Made by a program: the position numbers and the translations under genes. The notes beneath the pieces are model-generated. The model worked only from the letters and a program-made list of their open reading frames with translations. It ran no database searches and was not told where the DNA came from. Positions 35,701 to 45,150 of a DNA stretch of 64,000 nucleotides are shown here, piece by piece (position 1 is the first letter of the stretch; each line of letters begins with the position of its first letter). This DNA is from Craspedostauros australis. Taxonomy: Eukaryota > Bacillariophyta > Bacillariophyceae > Mastogloiales > Achnanthaceae. The DNA lies in the NCBI GenBank assembly GCA_026770025.1, contig JAMXDE010000038.1, positions 1 through 64,000 on the forward strand, given 5' to 3'.

Positions 35701-36847
35701 GCTGGTTCCATGCATTCTCGGTCGACGCCGTCTCTAGGTCGCTGTGCGTGGGCGACAGAATGGACAAGGAGGGCACGAGATGCACGAGCGCATCGAAGCC
35801 ACCCGACGGGAAGGTCTCGCGCACGCAGGCTCGCAATCGATCCAGCTCGTCTACCGGTCCGCGCTGCAGCTGCGACGTGAAGTCCTGCATGGCCTGCACG
35901 ATGGCCGCGAAGGGGCCGCCGCCGACCTTCTCGTCGTTCTTGCCGCAGAGGATGTAGCAGGGCGACGCGTCGCAAGAGGTGCGGAAGAAGTGGTCGATGA
36001 GCTTTGATTTGCCCGTGCCGCTGACGCCCCAGACCAGCGCGGCCGGGTGCAAGGCAGGTTTGGGTGGTGCAGCGGCGATCATGGAACGTCGCTTGGCGGG
36101 CTGTTCTGTCAAAGTGTGGTCGTCGTGGCTGTGGTTATCGTGGCTGTGGTTGTCGTGACTGTGGTTGTCGTCTTGGGCGTCGACGATGACCTGGTTTCGC
36201 AGATGCTCGAGTTGTCTGAGCTCCTCCTTCCTTCCCAGAAAGCAGGAGGAAGCCTGGAAGGAGGAAGGACCGATGTCGCTCGTTCCATCGTCAGGAAGGA
36301 AGGTGGTGGGCAGATCGTTGATGTTCTGCTCTTCCTCCGTGTATCCATCGTCGTAGAAGTCTCTGCCGGATGAGAAGTAGTCACGCTTGGCCTTTGTTGG
36401 TTGTGAGGCCTGTCCTGCCTTCGAGTCTGTTGGATTGTGGTTGTGGTTGTGGTTGATGCTGTGATTGCTGGTGCTGAGGCCATTGGGATCATGGCTGCGA
36501 TTAACGCTGTGACTTGAAGTGCGGTGGACGGTGATGCTCCGGCTTTTGCCCTCTCCTCGCACATGGCCATGGCCGATGCTCTGAGCCTGACTCTGACTGA
36601 GAGTGAGACTGTTGGTTGCGAGTGAGGCATGGCTCTGCGCATCGTTGGCAGTCGCTGCTGCCTGCTTGACCACAGGAGAGGACTTGCTGATGACACTGGC
36701 GGCTGCTGTGACGGCATCGGTGGTGGAGATGGAGACGGACTTGGGCTTCTTCAGCAGGATGCTCTTGGCGTCCGAGTCCTGCGTCAGCGGTGTCAGGATG
36801 GGTGCTGACTTGCGCGTCAACACGCTTCTTGGTGCATGGACTTGCAT
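32789..36847 (-). CDS. STAND-type AAA ATPase with helical-repeat C-terminus
   Basis: A 1352-residue predicted signalling ATPase (large predicted-ATPase class, AAA_16-like), in one exon. Residues 1-200 are Ser/His/Asn-rich and disordered, with NHSHD repeats near 228-242. The ATPase domain begins with CFLGRKEEL (about 202). Walker A is GVSGTGKS at 274-281; Walker B is IYMFLDDLQW with LDD at 405-407. Arg/helical lid segments follow (KLYDKTHGNIFFTLQALEEL). The C-terminal 700 residues look alpha-helical and TPR-like (for example LQLGYALGDEVLKNARTL and CASISHRILEKTKGKLASG). In this class the ATPase acts as a switch coupled to partner or output domains; here no kinase or cyclase output domain is seen, so the effector is unknown. 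The start chosen (MQVHAPRSV) avoids a Thr/Ile-rich leader read from an ATG at 36913. Confidence 0.82.
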   Translation of the reverse strand: MQVHAPRSVLTRKSAPILTPLTQDSDAKSILLKKPKSVSISTTDAVTAAASVISKSSPVVKQAAATANDAQSHASLATNSLTLSQSQAQSIGHGHVRGEGKSRSITVHRTSSHSVNRSHDPNGLSTSNHSINHNHNHNPTDSKAGQASQPTKAKRDYFSSGRDFYDDGYTEEEQNINDLPTTFLPDDGTSDIGPSSFQASSCFLGRKEELRQLEHLRNQVIVDAQDDNHSHDNHSHDNHSHDDHTLTEQPAKRRSMIAAAPPKPALHPAALVWGVSGTGKSKLIDHFFRTSCDASPCYILCGKNDEKVGGGPFAAIVQAMQDFTSQLQRGPVDELDRLRACVRETFPSGGFDALVHLVPSLSILSPTHSDLETASTENAWNQLQYLFISFIKAVSTSQRPIYMFLDDLQWSSDVALKLLANLIGDASLRHFLLLGAIRQELNTDEVVELSPDDPLSVHLLNPLDSRALLQITVTNLSLPEMTSWLSALLGRDDIQPLCRKLYDKTHGNIFFTLQALEELERKNILVYSRISFEWEWNFGSNNNNNDDDFELPISDNIVSAIESKLRGLPLTLQHVLAIAANIRSTFDIRVLQQVVCNEQSHPDGLFATSESFADNSDALYKILERAVLEKLIANTIGGTSYRFIHDRIQQAAQGMIPSGELRNKLQLRLGQCLLSLYKTHKANDGLLFVAADHLNSIPTKNHLFTATLNLEVGEKALQMAALPSAAMYLQKATAALRRMRRSPTSSMMLVEYSMTGGGNDGDTDDYQIWLRLYRARCDVELSLTHLQLGYALGDEVLKNARTLQDKLPTYYTMARAMGRENRVVEAMHLEINLLRMLGKYPKKWYALHVMKDMSKMKTYMKINTDDQILDIRVATDPNTVFVMQVLRDISTRSYMTKNMLVTVLTILRMLHHSIRHGLTEDSAMAFAFFGVIVASSGDQPLAQRCASISHRILEKTKGKLASGAVCLLTMAYITPFSKPVLELLEQGWVGYTDSMEVGEIEMALLNKQSCILTAFVSGFELQPILHAIEIAEQEHIAYKVNSAYGLLREAHQVMRHMIGIEAIDWDQMRESANRDLRKEEIDPSKLNEIMMQFCMGAILCMYHREYAIAEGMMKNFLWTGRSMSSHLVLITRGFICGLIAAARYRETGQRRYLKTLKKKIKFCLDIDKTKGTNWSHHALLLQAEAKSIEKRDKASPKIKNAYDIAIVAAAKASCAHEAGLACELAGEHYVLHDLPDKVGDYFVHTIEYYREWGCPPLIENIMQRRQSFLKNLVSPGRSSVTQDLRQHLAAVDPSTTSALSKGRSKVLDVLSTYTPTGNSATKGRTSLASSQMRTQDLVEENDNVSVLTDGTH

Positions 36848-37919
36848 GGTTGTTGTTATTGCTGTTATTGTTATTGTTATTCTAGTATTGTTCAATACAA
36901 GACAATACAACAATACAATGTTGTGTGATATGATATGCCGCTGTCAACTGCAGTTTGTGCTGCTGTTGGTATCAATGTTGCTCTGCTCTACTCTGCTCTG
37001 CTCTGCTCTTTGGAATCAACATGCGCTGCACTCCACCTCCCTCGTTTCGGCATTGGCTGTCTATCTCTGTCTCTGCCTCTGTGTTTGTGTGTCTCTGTCT
37101 CCCTCCTTTCTGCCTTCTTCTGTTTCTGACTTGTTGTGGACTTTATTCTCCTCCACGAACCTCCTTGCTACTTGTGGCAGCCTGGAACTCTCAACCACCA
37201 GATGCCGATTGTGCTGCATCTCCGTGCAACTTTGGGCCGATTGGCGCCAAAGTCGGAGGTGTTCCTGCCATCGTGGCGACGCAGTAGTCTCCCAGCCTAA
37301 TAAATCCACATTTCGCCGCGTGTCTGCTAAATGATGAACATGTGTCGTACACTTCAGTCCTCTTCCCTACCATGACACTCGTCACGAATCTCCGTGATCA
37401 TGTAGCCCCTCGTGACTTGTGTCACAGACAATCGGTTTCGCCGCGATTTTTATCCTGCATGGAGCGAACACCACGCAATCCGCGTTTATCGTGTCTGCAG
37501 CGACATTCTTTCTAGCAAGACGTTTCGGTGTGGAACCAGGAGACACAGCCTCCTTCTTGTCACTCAGAACTCGTGGAAGTTGTCGCGTCACCTGATGTAG
37601 GCGGACGTGTTTGTCCGTGTTGGATCGTTCGCTGATCGTGGATCCTTTTGGTCGTGACCGTGGGTACAAATCTTTTCGCGATGTGCGTTTGTGACAGTTT
37701 GCGATCTTTCCGCGTTGGTGTTCTGTCCGCATCTTCTGTCATCGACCACCCACCAACAATCACGATGTGGAAGCACTTTGGATCTTGCCGACACCATCGC
37801 TTTGTATTTCTTGGCATTGCAATACCCATGATCACAGATGGGTGCATAGTTGCAATCCACTCCGCACTTCACATGCCACACTCCTCCAATTCAACTATTC
37901 TACAATTCCAATAGAGACG
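36848..37919. other. Divergent intergenic region
   Basis: About 1.07 kb between a minus- and a plus-strand gene, presumably with both promoters. It contains pyrimidine-rich stretches (CTCTG repeats about 36979-37010 and 37064-37115). No gene or RNA was recognised. Confidence 0.5.
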
Positions 37920-39501
37920 ATGCAACCGAGAACGCCACGGCGATGCACGCCACAGCATCTGTCGATCCTCTGTCTCTGCGTCTTGACAATGATCGCAGGC
38001 TCGGTGCATGCCGAATCCAGATCCACAATTGCGCAGTTGCGTATCGCATTGCCTGACAAGGTTGTGCGACCACCGCCATTGCGGGTTGTGCCGACTCGGC
38101 GATTGGACGCCATGGATCGCAATGCAAGCAACGATGGTGACAAGGTGCCGATCACGCAAGTGCCTCCGCCACCCATGCGGCCACCACAAAAGGCACCACA
38201 AAAGCCACCACCACCACCGCCGCCGCCTGCAAACAGAACCCAAACAGCTCCGCATCGCACACCATCGGCCGACGACATCATTGGCAGGTTGGAATCGAAG
38301 ATCGATCAGCGCATATCCAGGATGCTGTCGCACGCACCGTCGCAACGAGACGGCATGGATCCATCATCCATGAAACGCGATCGCGACGCCGACACCACGG
38401 ACGATGTGGCATCCATGCTGTCGCGCGTCGAACAAGGATTCGATCGATTGCTGGATAAGATCGAAGATGTGTTGGGACGGCGACCCAAAGCATCTGCGCA
38501 TACAAATTCAAGATCCGTACCACAACGCGTTCGCGTGCCTCCCGACCATCATGATCGTCACCGCGTTGCAATGCTTCGTCAATCTCGTTTTATTCATTCA
38601 GCTTTGCGATTTCCAATTGGGCTTGGTACCCATCCTGCCGACGATCGTGCACGACGATCTATTCGAACTGCAGCAACGCTACCGTGACGAGCTGCCTGAA
38701 CAACTCACGGCGCAAGAAGAGTGGTTGCTGTTGGAGGCGCAGCTGCAGGAAGTTCTTCCCAGCCTGCGCCATCCCACGGCTGCGTGGTTCCAACTGATGC
38801 GCACGAGATCCATGACGACTGCCGCGAAACGAATGCAACGCAAGATGCGGCGGAAGCTGCGTAAATTCGCCGTTGCGCAATGTACATTGCAGTGGCGTGT
38901 GGCCAAGCAGAAGCAGCGCGTCGTGACAAGAACAAGGCGAGTGCCGCGCAAGACGATGCTGTCCGAGTTGCTCCAGGAGGACGAAGTGATTGCGGAGAAG
39001 TTGGACGATGATGAATTCTTCGAGGCGCTGGTGCGCGATCTGTCGCGGCCCATGATGGTGACGGAATCGTACGAGACTGTGGAGCAGTACACGGTGTACG
39101 AAGACGAGGTCGTCGCAGACGATTGGAAGGGTGGTGCCATTGTTGTGTCCGAAGAGTACTATCTGCCCAAGTTGCAACTCGCGTTGGTCCCGCGGATCGA
39201 CAACAACAAGAAGAACAGACGGGGTGAGAACCTTGGATCGGCCCATACGCAGCACTCTCTGACGGAGACCAGATCGGAAGACGCGCCGGATGAGTGGGAG
39301 GATGATGATCTGCGCTGGGTGGACTTCCCGGTGAGGTATCTTCTATCATTGCAGCTCCAAAAGGCACGCATCTGGTCAAGGAATGGAAATGGCGGCTGGC
39401 GAGCAGATGGATTGCATCGTGGATGGGTTCCAAGCGTGCGGAACCTTCGGTTTGTGGAATTCGCGGTCGATGAGGCCGCGGCCATCCGAGTAGAGAGATG
39501 A
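37920..39501 (+). CDS. Secretory-pathway Pro-rich coiled-coil protein, unrecognised
   Basis: Function unknown. The first frame (37920-38516) and the second frame (38602-39501) are best joined by an 85-nt intron with donor GTACCA and a strong pyrimidine-rich acceptor (TTTTATTCATTCAG), in phase, giving 498 residues. The N-terminus is a signal peptide (LSILCLCVLTMIAGSVHA). Next come a poly-proline block (about 96-112), two amphipathic helices (DIIGRLESKIDQRISRM and VASMLSRVEQGFDRLLDKI), a basic helix (AKRMQRKMRRKLRKF), and an acidic C-terminal part with EEYYLP and DEWEDDDLRWVDFP. If the proposed intron were retained, the second frame would read a hydrophobic stretch instead; a frameshift or two overlapping genes are the alternatives. 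Confidence 0.5.
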
Positions 39502-39640
39502 GTGTCAGTAAGATAATGGATGCAAAAATAGAGATGCGATGAAGTGGGTGTGTGGTAGTCTCCAGAGTTCTTCCGCATGTTGCACTTTGGGAGAGGCGAA
39601 CGAGCCAAAACGAAACAAGTAATTTGTGCGACGAACAAAA

Positions 39641-39722
39641 CGACAACGGAGAGATTCGAACTCTCGCGTTCAAAGAACAATGGATTAGCAGTCCATCGCC
39701 TTAACCACTCGGCCACGTTGTC
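39641..39722 (-). tRNA. tRNA-Ser (anticodon GCU)
   Basis: Reads 5'-GACAACG...CGTTGTC-3' plus discriminator G, so the 7-bp acceptor stem pairs fully. The D-loop region has GGCCGAGTGGTTAAGGC, typical of class II tRNAs. The anticodon stem-loop GGACTGCTAATCC puts GCT at 39689-39687. A long variable arm precedes the T-arm GAGAGTTCGAATCTCTC. No intron, and no CCA is encoded. It decodes AGC and AGU serine codons. Confidence 0.95.
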
Positions 39723-39917
39723 ATGGATTTGTTGCTTTCGCGGAGTGAAATTATGTTATACAATTAAAATATTGAGTTGTGGACGAATCCAAACAACAAC
39801 CAGCATCCAAGTGTTCCTCCATCCACCGATCTGCCACAATTGGATCATAAACTCAACTCAAAGTGAAGCACAACTCAAAGTGAAGCACAAAACAAAGTGA
39901 AGCACAACCCAACAACC

Positions 39918-42194
39918 ATGTTCCACAAGGAGGGATCTAGCGCCGGCGGCAACTCGAACAAGAAGAAGCGGGCGGACGTGCCGCTGGGCAAGAAGGACAA
40001 GAAGCAGCTGCGCAAACGCGTGCAGGCCTACTTCGACAATGTCCTGCAGCTCGATGGCGAGGCCGACAAGGACGCCCTGCGCAGCATCCTCGATGCCTGC
40101 TTCCTGCAAGCCACCAACTTATCGGCGCGCTGCATCCTGCTGGACCGCAAGGCCTGCAAGATGATGCTCTATCTGCGCGCGCCCAGCGACGATGCCTCCT
40201 GGCCTTACCAACGCACGTCCCAATTCGTGTGGATGGCCATGGAAGAGAAGTCCAAGCTGCTGCAGGAGACGCCCACCGTGGCTCTGTGGTCGGCCGTCCT
40301 TGCCAGCCTGCCGTCGGTCGTGCCCATTGCGAACTACGCCGTCACGGTGCCGTGTCCCGTCTCCAAGTTCGTCTGTCGCGGCGCCGATTTGATGAAAGCG
40401 GGCATGCGGTCTGCGCCGCAGGCAGCCAGTGCGACGTCGGCGTCGAGAGGAACGCTCGCGATGCCAACCATCCTGCCCATTGTTCCCATCTGCGTGCAGA
40501 ACAATCCCATTCCATTCGCCGTCGGCGAGCTGCAGAACGTGCAGGAATTCGGACCCGAAACGAAGGGCATCGGCGTGAAGATATGGCATGCCTACGGCGA
40601 TGATCTTTGGCAGCAGCATCAATCGGCGGCAGCGGCTGGGATGCCCGTCAAGGGGATGCCGTCGAAGGAGACCGGCGTCATCAATCCAATAGGTGGCAGT
40701 CACTTTGATGATGGCAACTACGGCAACGTTGGCTTCGTGGATGGCAAGATGGTGTATCCCTTGCAGCGGCAGGAAGGCGATAGCGATGCAGAGGAGGACA
40801 AGGCGATTCAGGAGAAATCAGAATCTGGTGTTCAAGATCAAGGGCAATCGGATCCATCCACCAAGGTCTGGGATGATGTCGAAGGTGGTGCTGACAGCGC
40901 GGTATCTGCAGCTGATGAACCATCCACGCAAGCACCACCACCACCAACAACAACAACAACAACACAGGCTGAATCGATGGCAAATACGGAGACAGCAGAA
41001 GAAGGAACCCAAACGACAGAAACAACAGCAACAACAGCAACAACAGCAGCAACAACAGAAACTGACGCAGAGGAAGAACAAGATGAAGCGCCAGCTGCGA
41101 CGCCGGAAGAAGTTCTGCACGCGACAGTCTGCCAAGCGCTCGTGGCACTCAAGAAGAGCGACCTCCCCATGATCATCTCCACATTCTACTCGCAGCACGT
41201 CCTGCCCAACCGACCCGAAGGCACCACGATCCAGCTCAAGGCAACCAAGTACAAAAAGTTCGGAACCTACCTCAAGGAGCAGGTCGCTCGCGGTCTGCTC
41301 AAGGTCGGACCGGACAAGGGCAAGAAGGATCCCATGGGCATGCTCCTCAGCGTGGAACGACGGCACCAGGATCTGCGCGGATTTTCAAAAAGCGGCGCGG
41401 TCGAATCAATGTCCGCTGCATCCAACAAGAACAACAACAACAACAACAACAAGATGCTCGTCGTCAATCTCTTCGTCGTGCCGCAGCACTGGACGGCGCT
41501 GCTGCGTTTGGATCCCAACGACGTGCGCGCCGCCAACGCCACATCCGAGGAACGCAAAGGCACGGGCATGCTGACGACGTCCGAGGCCCGCAAGATGCTG
41601 GAGGCCTACATCGCGCGCGAGGAATTGGTCGATCCCATCCAACCCGAACAGATCGTCCTCGATGGACCCCTCACGGACGCCCTGTTCAAACTCAACAAGA
41701 AACAACGTCAAAGCACGCCGCAGCACTACCCCGAAACGATCTTGCGCAAGGACGCCGCCAAACTGTGGACCAGCAAATGCGGCAGGGCCTACGCGCTCGT
41801 CGCGATGCCGGGCTCCAAGATCCTGCATCTCGCCAAGGGCACGCCGCCCAAGATCGAGATCGAAGTGACGCGCCGCCAATCGCGAAAGTTCGTGACGTAC
41901 GTGCGCGGATTGGAAGAGTACCACATCGATGCGCATCTCTTTTCCAAGGACGTCGCGAAGCGGTTCGCGTGTTCGGCATCCGCGGATGCAGATCTCGTGG
42001 GGCGCGCGGCGCTGAAGAAGGATCGCGTCGAATTGCTGTTTCAAGGCAATTTGGTGGAGGAACTGACGGCCTTGCTGACGGGGGACGAGAAAGCGTCGAG
42101 CCATGGCGGCGTCAAGGATTCGCCGTACAATCTGCCCAAGGGTGTCATCCAGACCACGTTGCGCAAGGGTGTGCCGGGGAGGAGCAACAAGTGA
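39918..42194 (+). CDS. EIF2D: Translation initiation factor eIF2D (ligatin)
   Basis: Non-canonical initiation and ribosome-recycling factor that delivers or removes tRNA at the P site of the 40S subunit. 758 residues, no intron. Family order is visible: an N-terminal region beginning MF-x-K with RADV-x(7)-KKQLRKRVQ; a PUA domain containing FVCRGADLMKAGM, PICVQNNPIPFAVGE and GIGVKIWHAYGDDLW; a Thr/Glu-rich linker of low complexity (about 300-405); a winged-helix/SWIB-like middle part with MLLSVERRHQDLRGF; and a C-terminal SUI1 domain with RRQSRKFVTYVRGLEEYHID and LPKGVIQTTLRKG near the end. The start at 39918 gives the MF-x-K opening usual for the family; an ATG 21 nt upstream is in frame but adds nothing conserved. 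Confidence 0.93.
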   Translation: MFHKEGSSAGGNSNKKKRADVPLGKKDKKQLRKRVQAYFDNVLQLDGEADKDALRSILDACFLQATNLSARCILLDRKACKMMLYLRAPSDDASWPYQRTSQFVWMAMEEKSKLLQETPTVALWSAVLASLPSVVPIANYAVTVPCPVSKFVCRGADLMKAGMRSAPQAASATSASRGTLAMPTILPIVPICVQNNPIPFAVGELQNVQEFGPETKGIGVKIWHAYGDDLWQQHQSAAAAGMPVKGMPSKETGVINPIGGSHFDDGNYGNVGFVDGKMVYPLQRQEGDSDAEEDKAIQEKSESGVQDQGQSDPSTKVWDDVEGGADSAVSAADEPSTQAPPPPTTTTTTQAESMANTETAEEGTQTTETTATTATTAATTETDAEEEQDEAPAATPEEVLHATVCQALVALKKSDLPMIISTFYSQHVLPNRPEGTTIQLKATKYKKFGTYLKEQVARGLLKVGPDKGKKDPMGMLLSVERRHQDLRGFSKSGAVESMSAASNKNNNNNNNKMLVVNLFVVPQHWTALLRLDPNDVRAANATSEERKGTGMLTTSEARKMLEAYIAREELVDPIQPEQIVLDGPLTDALFKLNKKQRQSTPQHYPETILRKDAAKLWTSKCGRAYALVAMPGSKILHLAKGTPPKIEIEVTRRQSRKFVTYVRGLEEYHIDAHLFSKDVAKRFACSASADADLVGRAALKKDRVELLFQGNLVEELTALLTGDEKASSHGGVKDSPYNLPKGVIQTTLRKGVPGRSNK

Positions 42195-42643
42195 GCGGCG
42201 GGGTGCGTGATTGTTTGTGTATTGTCATATAATAGAATACATAGTATTACATCGCATGTCCAAGATGAGTACGTAGGTACGAGCACTGTGGATGGAAGTT
42301 TGAACCGAGTAGTCGAAAAGTCTACACTGCCAATCGCAAACTAGAGGACACCGTCTTGCCGTCGTACGACCGTTTTGATCTTGGATGTGCGGATTTTGTG
42401 GCAAAGAAGAGCGGCAGTGGCGGCAACAACAAGCAACGCTGGATCCTCACACACGAACACACCCGATCCTTGGGTTTGCGCCAATACTTGACACCTCTTG
42501 TGATGCCACAACAATAGCTCGTGCGAGGAGAGACCATTGGTAATAATACTATTCTACTATTCTACTATTCTAATAGTATTAATGCTTGCAGGCAACAGAA
42601 TCATATCATACCAACATATAATATAGTATCATACTGACACAGC
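42195..42643. other. Short AT-rich intergenic region
   Basis: 449 bp between two tandem plus-strand genes. It contains an AT-rich CTATT repeat near 42546-42575 and ATAATATAGTATC-type sequence just upstream of the next ATG, where a core promoter is expected. No gene was seen. Confidence 0.5.
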
Positions 42644-44920
42644 ATGACATCGAGCTGGACGTCCACCGTGGATGTGTCCACGATGGACAAGTACGAGAAA
42701 CAGGATCTGCGCGCGCAACTGAGCGATCTGGAGGAGGCCGTCGCAGATGAGGAATGGCAGGCGGCGGCCGATCAGTGTCTCGTCTTGCTGGGCATGGCCA
42801 AGTCCAGCAAAGGCAAGCCGCGCATGCTCGTTCCCACGGACCTCATCGCCTCTGTCGTGCAGCTGCTGGGCGTGGCGTTGTTGCAGCTGGAGCAGTACGC
42901 CAAGATCGTGGAGTATGGCAATATTAACAGCAGTAGCAGCAGCAATAATACTAATCAGCTGGCGAAGCAGCCGCAATGGCGCGGCTTTGATCTGTACGCC
43001 AAGTACCGTCTCAAGGAGTACTCTCAGGTTGTCAACAAGGCATCCTCCTTCTCCTCAACGGCAGATGGTGGGAATGCCGAGCTGGAGCGACATGTGGTGG
43101 CGCAATCCCTGTTTCGCCTGAATGACACCAACAAGGCTCTGCAAGCGTACCGTGCGATGTGGGATGATCATATCAGCAATAGCAGCAGCACCAATAGCAA
43201 CGCAGATGATGTGGATGCTGTCGAAGATCAGTTGGAGCTGCTCATCAACGCTCTCAGCGTGGCTTCGTCCAATGTCGTTCCCATGGTCAGCAACACTAAC
43301 AACACCAACGACAATAACGATGACAACGACAATGACGAGGCGAAGCAGGAGACGGACGACCCCACCGCCTGGATAAGGGACGCGGCTGCTGAGACTGTCG
43401 CATCCTCGGACGTTGCTGCGGAAACCACCATCTACCACGATCTTCTCTTCAACTTCGGAACATTAGCGGCCATCTCCGGCGACCACGCAAGCGGCCTCAG
43501 CTGCCTCAAAAAGGCGTCGAAGGCCTGCAAGGCGGAAGCCACGGCCGACGACAGGGACCTCATCCCCATCACTGCCAACGAGGCCTGGGCGCGCCACTGG
43601 AAGGGACTCGACGTCGTGCCCACCGACTACCCCATGGTCAAGAAGGCCGCCACCACCGACGCCCACCAGTCCGCCATCAAGCTCAACCAGGCCATGGCCA
43701 TGGGATTGCCGCAGCTGCCGCACATCCCGCTGGAGCAGCAGCGCGCCAACAACTGGACGCCGTTGCAGAGCCGTCTCTACTGGTACAACCGCACCGTCAT
43801 CCAGCTGCAGGCCAAGAACTATGACGATTGTCTGCAGTCGTGCCAGTCCCTGCGATCCACCGTCGCGTCGTCCAAGAAGGGGGAGTCCGCCAGCGGCAGC
43901 TACGTCGCGTGTCTGTCGCCGCACGACGCTGCGTGGTGGTTGAGTCGCGTCGACGTCCTCACGGCGCACTGCATGATCCAGAAGGACTCGCAGCAGCGAT
44001 CGTCCACCACCGCCCTTTTGGAGAAGCGGTTGGAATCTTTGCAGCAACAGCAGAAGGAAGCAACGTCCACTGCTGTCCTCGACCACGCCATCGCACACAC
44101 CCAGCTCCATCTCTTTCACATCCGCCACAAGGCAAAGGCCTCCGATGCGCAGATCATGGACCTCCTGCAATCCTTGCCGCCTTCCATCCAACCCAAACCC
44201 GCCGTCGTCGCCACGAAGCGTGCCGTCCAGATGAGGATCGCCGCGCACCAGCAGACGCAGGAATCGTCCGCCTTCATGGCCGATGTTCTCTACTCGCAGG
44301 GCCGTTTCCAAGAGGCCGCCGATATGTACGCAAAGCATTTGCCGGCGCTGTCGTCGTCGCTGGACATGGAGCACCTGCAGCAGTATGCGCGTTACGTGCA
44401 GGCTTTGGCACGCAGCGGACAGCATGTCGATGCCGCGCAACTGTGGGACCAATTGCGGCCCATCATTGCGGAGCAGCACCAAGACAATGAGGACGATGAC
44501 ATCAACGGCGACGACGATGCCATCGATGCCGAAGAGCTCGAAAACAAGGAACTGCCAAGAATCCAGAATGCCACCAAACAGCTGCTCAACGTCAACACCG
44601 CCACTACAACCGATACGAACCGCCGCAGCAAGGAATCTATCTTGCGACGACGCGCCCGCAAACGCGAACAATACGTGCAACAGCTCGAAGCACGAGGCCT
44701 GCGCACCAAACCAAATCCCGAACGATGGTTGCCCAAGTACGCACGATCCAACTACCGCCGTCGCACGCATCGTGGTGCGCAGGGTGGTGCCAATGAACGT
44801 GACGCCATGAAGCTCGATGTCGCCGCGCGCAAGGCGGGTGGATACGATATGGGTGCGCCTTCGACGGCCGGCATGAAGGTGTCGTCGGGAAATATCCGCA
44901 AGGGTGGTCGGCGGCGGTAG
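42644..44920 (+). CDS. SRP72: Signal recognition particle subunit SRP72
   Basis: Protein subunit of the cytosolic signal recognition particle; binds SRP RNA together with SRP68 and supports co-translational targeting to the ER. 758 residues, one exon. The first 600 residues are helical TPR-like repeats, starting with ALSDLEEAV-type helices and including LFRLNDTNKALQAYRAMW. Asn/Ser-rich loops interrupt them near 180 and 225. The diagnostic C-terminal RNA-binding region is present: a basic segment (LRRRARKREQ) followed by NPERWLPKYARSNYRRR at about 691-707, matching the P-x-P-E-R-W-L-P-x-x-x-R-S-x-Y motif of SRP72. The last residues are Gly/Arg-rich. The 3' end faces the antenna gene on the other strand about 230 bp away. 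Confidence 0.93.
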   Translation: MTSSWTSTVDVSTMDKYEKQDLRAQLSDLEEAVADEEWQAAADQCLVLLGMAKSSKGKPRMLVPTDLIASVVQLLGVALLQLEQYAKIVEYGNINSSSSSNNTNQLAKQPQWRGFDLYAKYRLKEYSQVVNKASSFSSTADGGNAELERHVVAQSLFRLNDTNKALQAYRAMWDDHISNSSSTNSNADDVDAVEDQLELLINALSVASSNVVPMVSNTNNTNDNNDDNDNDEAKQETDDPTAWIRDAAAETVASSDVAAETTIYHDLLFNFGTLAAISGDHASGLSCLKKASKACKAEATADDRDLIPITANEAWARHWKGLDVVPTDYPMVKKAATTDAHQSAIKLNQAMAMGLPQLPHIPLEQQRANNWTPLQSRLYWYNRTVIQLQAKNYDDCLQSCQSLRSTVASSKKGESASGSYVACLSPHDAAWWLSRVDVLTAHCMIQKDSQQRSSTTALLEKRLESLQQQQKEATSTAVLDHAIAHTQLHLFHIRHKAKASDAQIMDLLQSLPPSIQPKPAVVATKRAVQMRIAAHQQTQESSAFMADVLYSQGRFQEAADMYAKHLPALSSSLDMEHLQQYARYVQALARSGQHVDAAQLWDQLRPIIAEQHQDNEDDDINGDDDAIDAEELENKELPRIQNATKQLLNVNTATTTDTNRRSKESILRRRARKREQYVQQLEARGLRTKPNPERWLPKYARSNYRRRTHRGAQGGANERDAMKLDVAARKAGGYDMGAPSTAGMKVSSGNIRKGGRRR

Positions 44921-45150
44921 GTGGATGTGGCGAACAGCGAATTAGTTGGATGACCACATCGGATAAGATTAATGAATATCCACAGTGTATATACACGACT
45001 TGGCTGGAATGATGTGCCGTGCCATGCGTGTATCACGCATGCGAGTAATCCATTGCATGACACATACTATTATACATACTATACGAGTAGCTTTCCAAAA
45101 TAGTGTTTATGTTTCAATTACAAGTGTGTTTGGTGCAAACGCTTTTGCAT

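Noticed and set aside
38404-38601. Separate gene starting in the second frame with a hydrophobic N-terminus
   Set aside because: Would overlap the first frame on the same strand; an 85-nt in-phase intron with a good acceptor explains both frames more simply.
43463-44770. Minus-strand frame of 435 codons
   Set aside because: Antisense to SRP72, Arg/Leu/His-rich without a recognisable domain.
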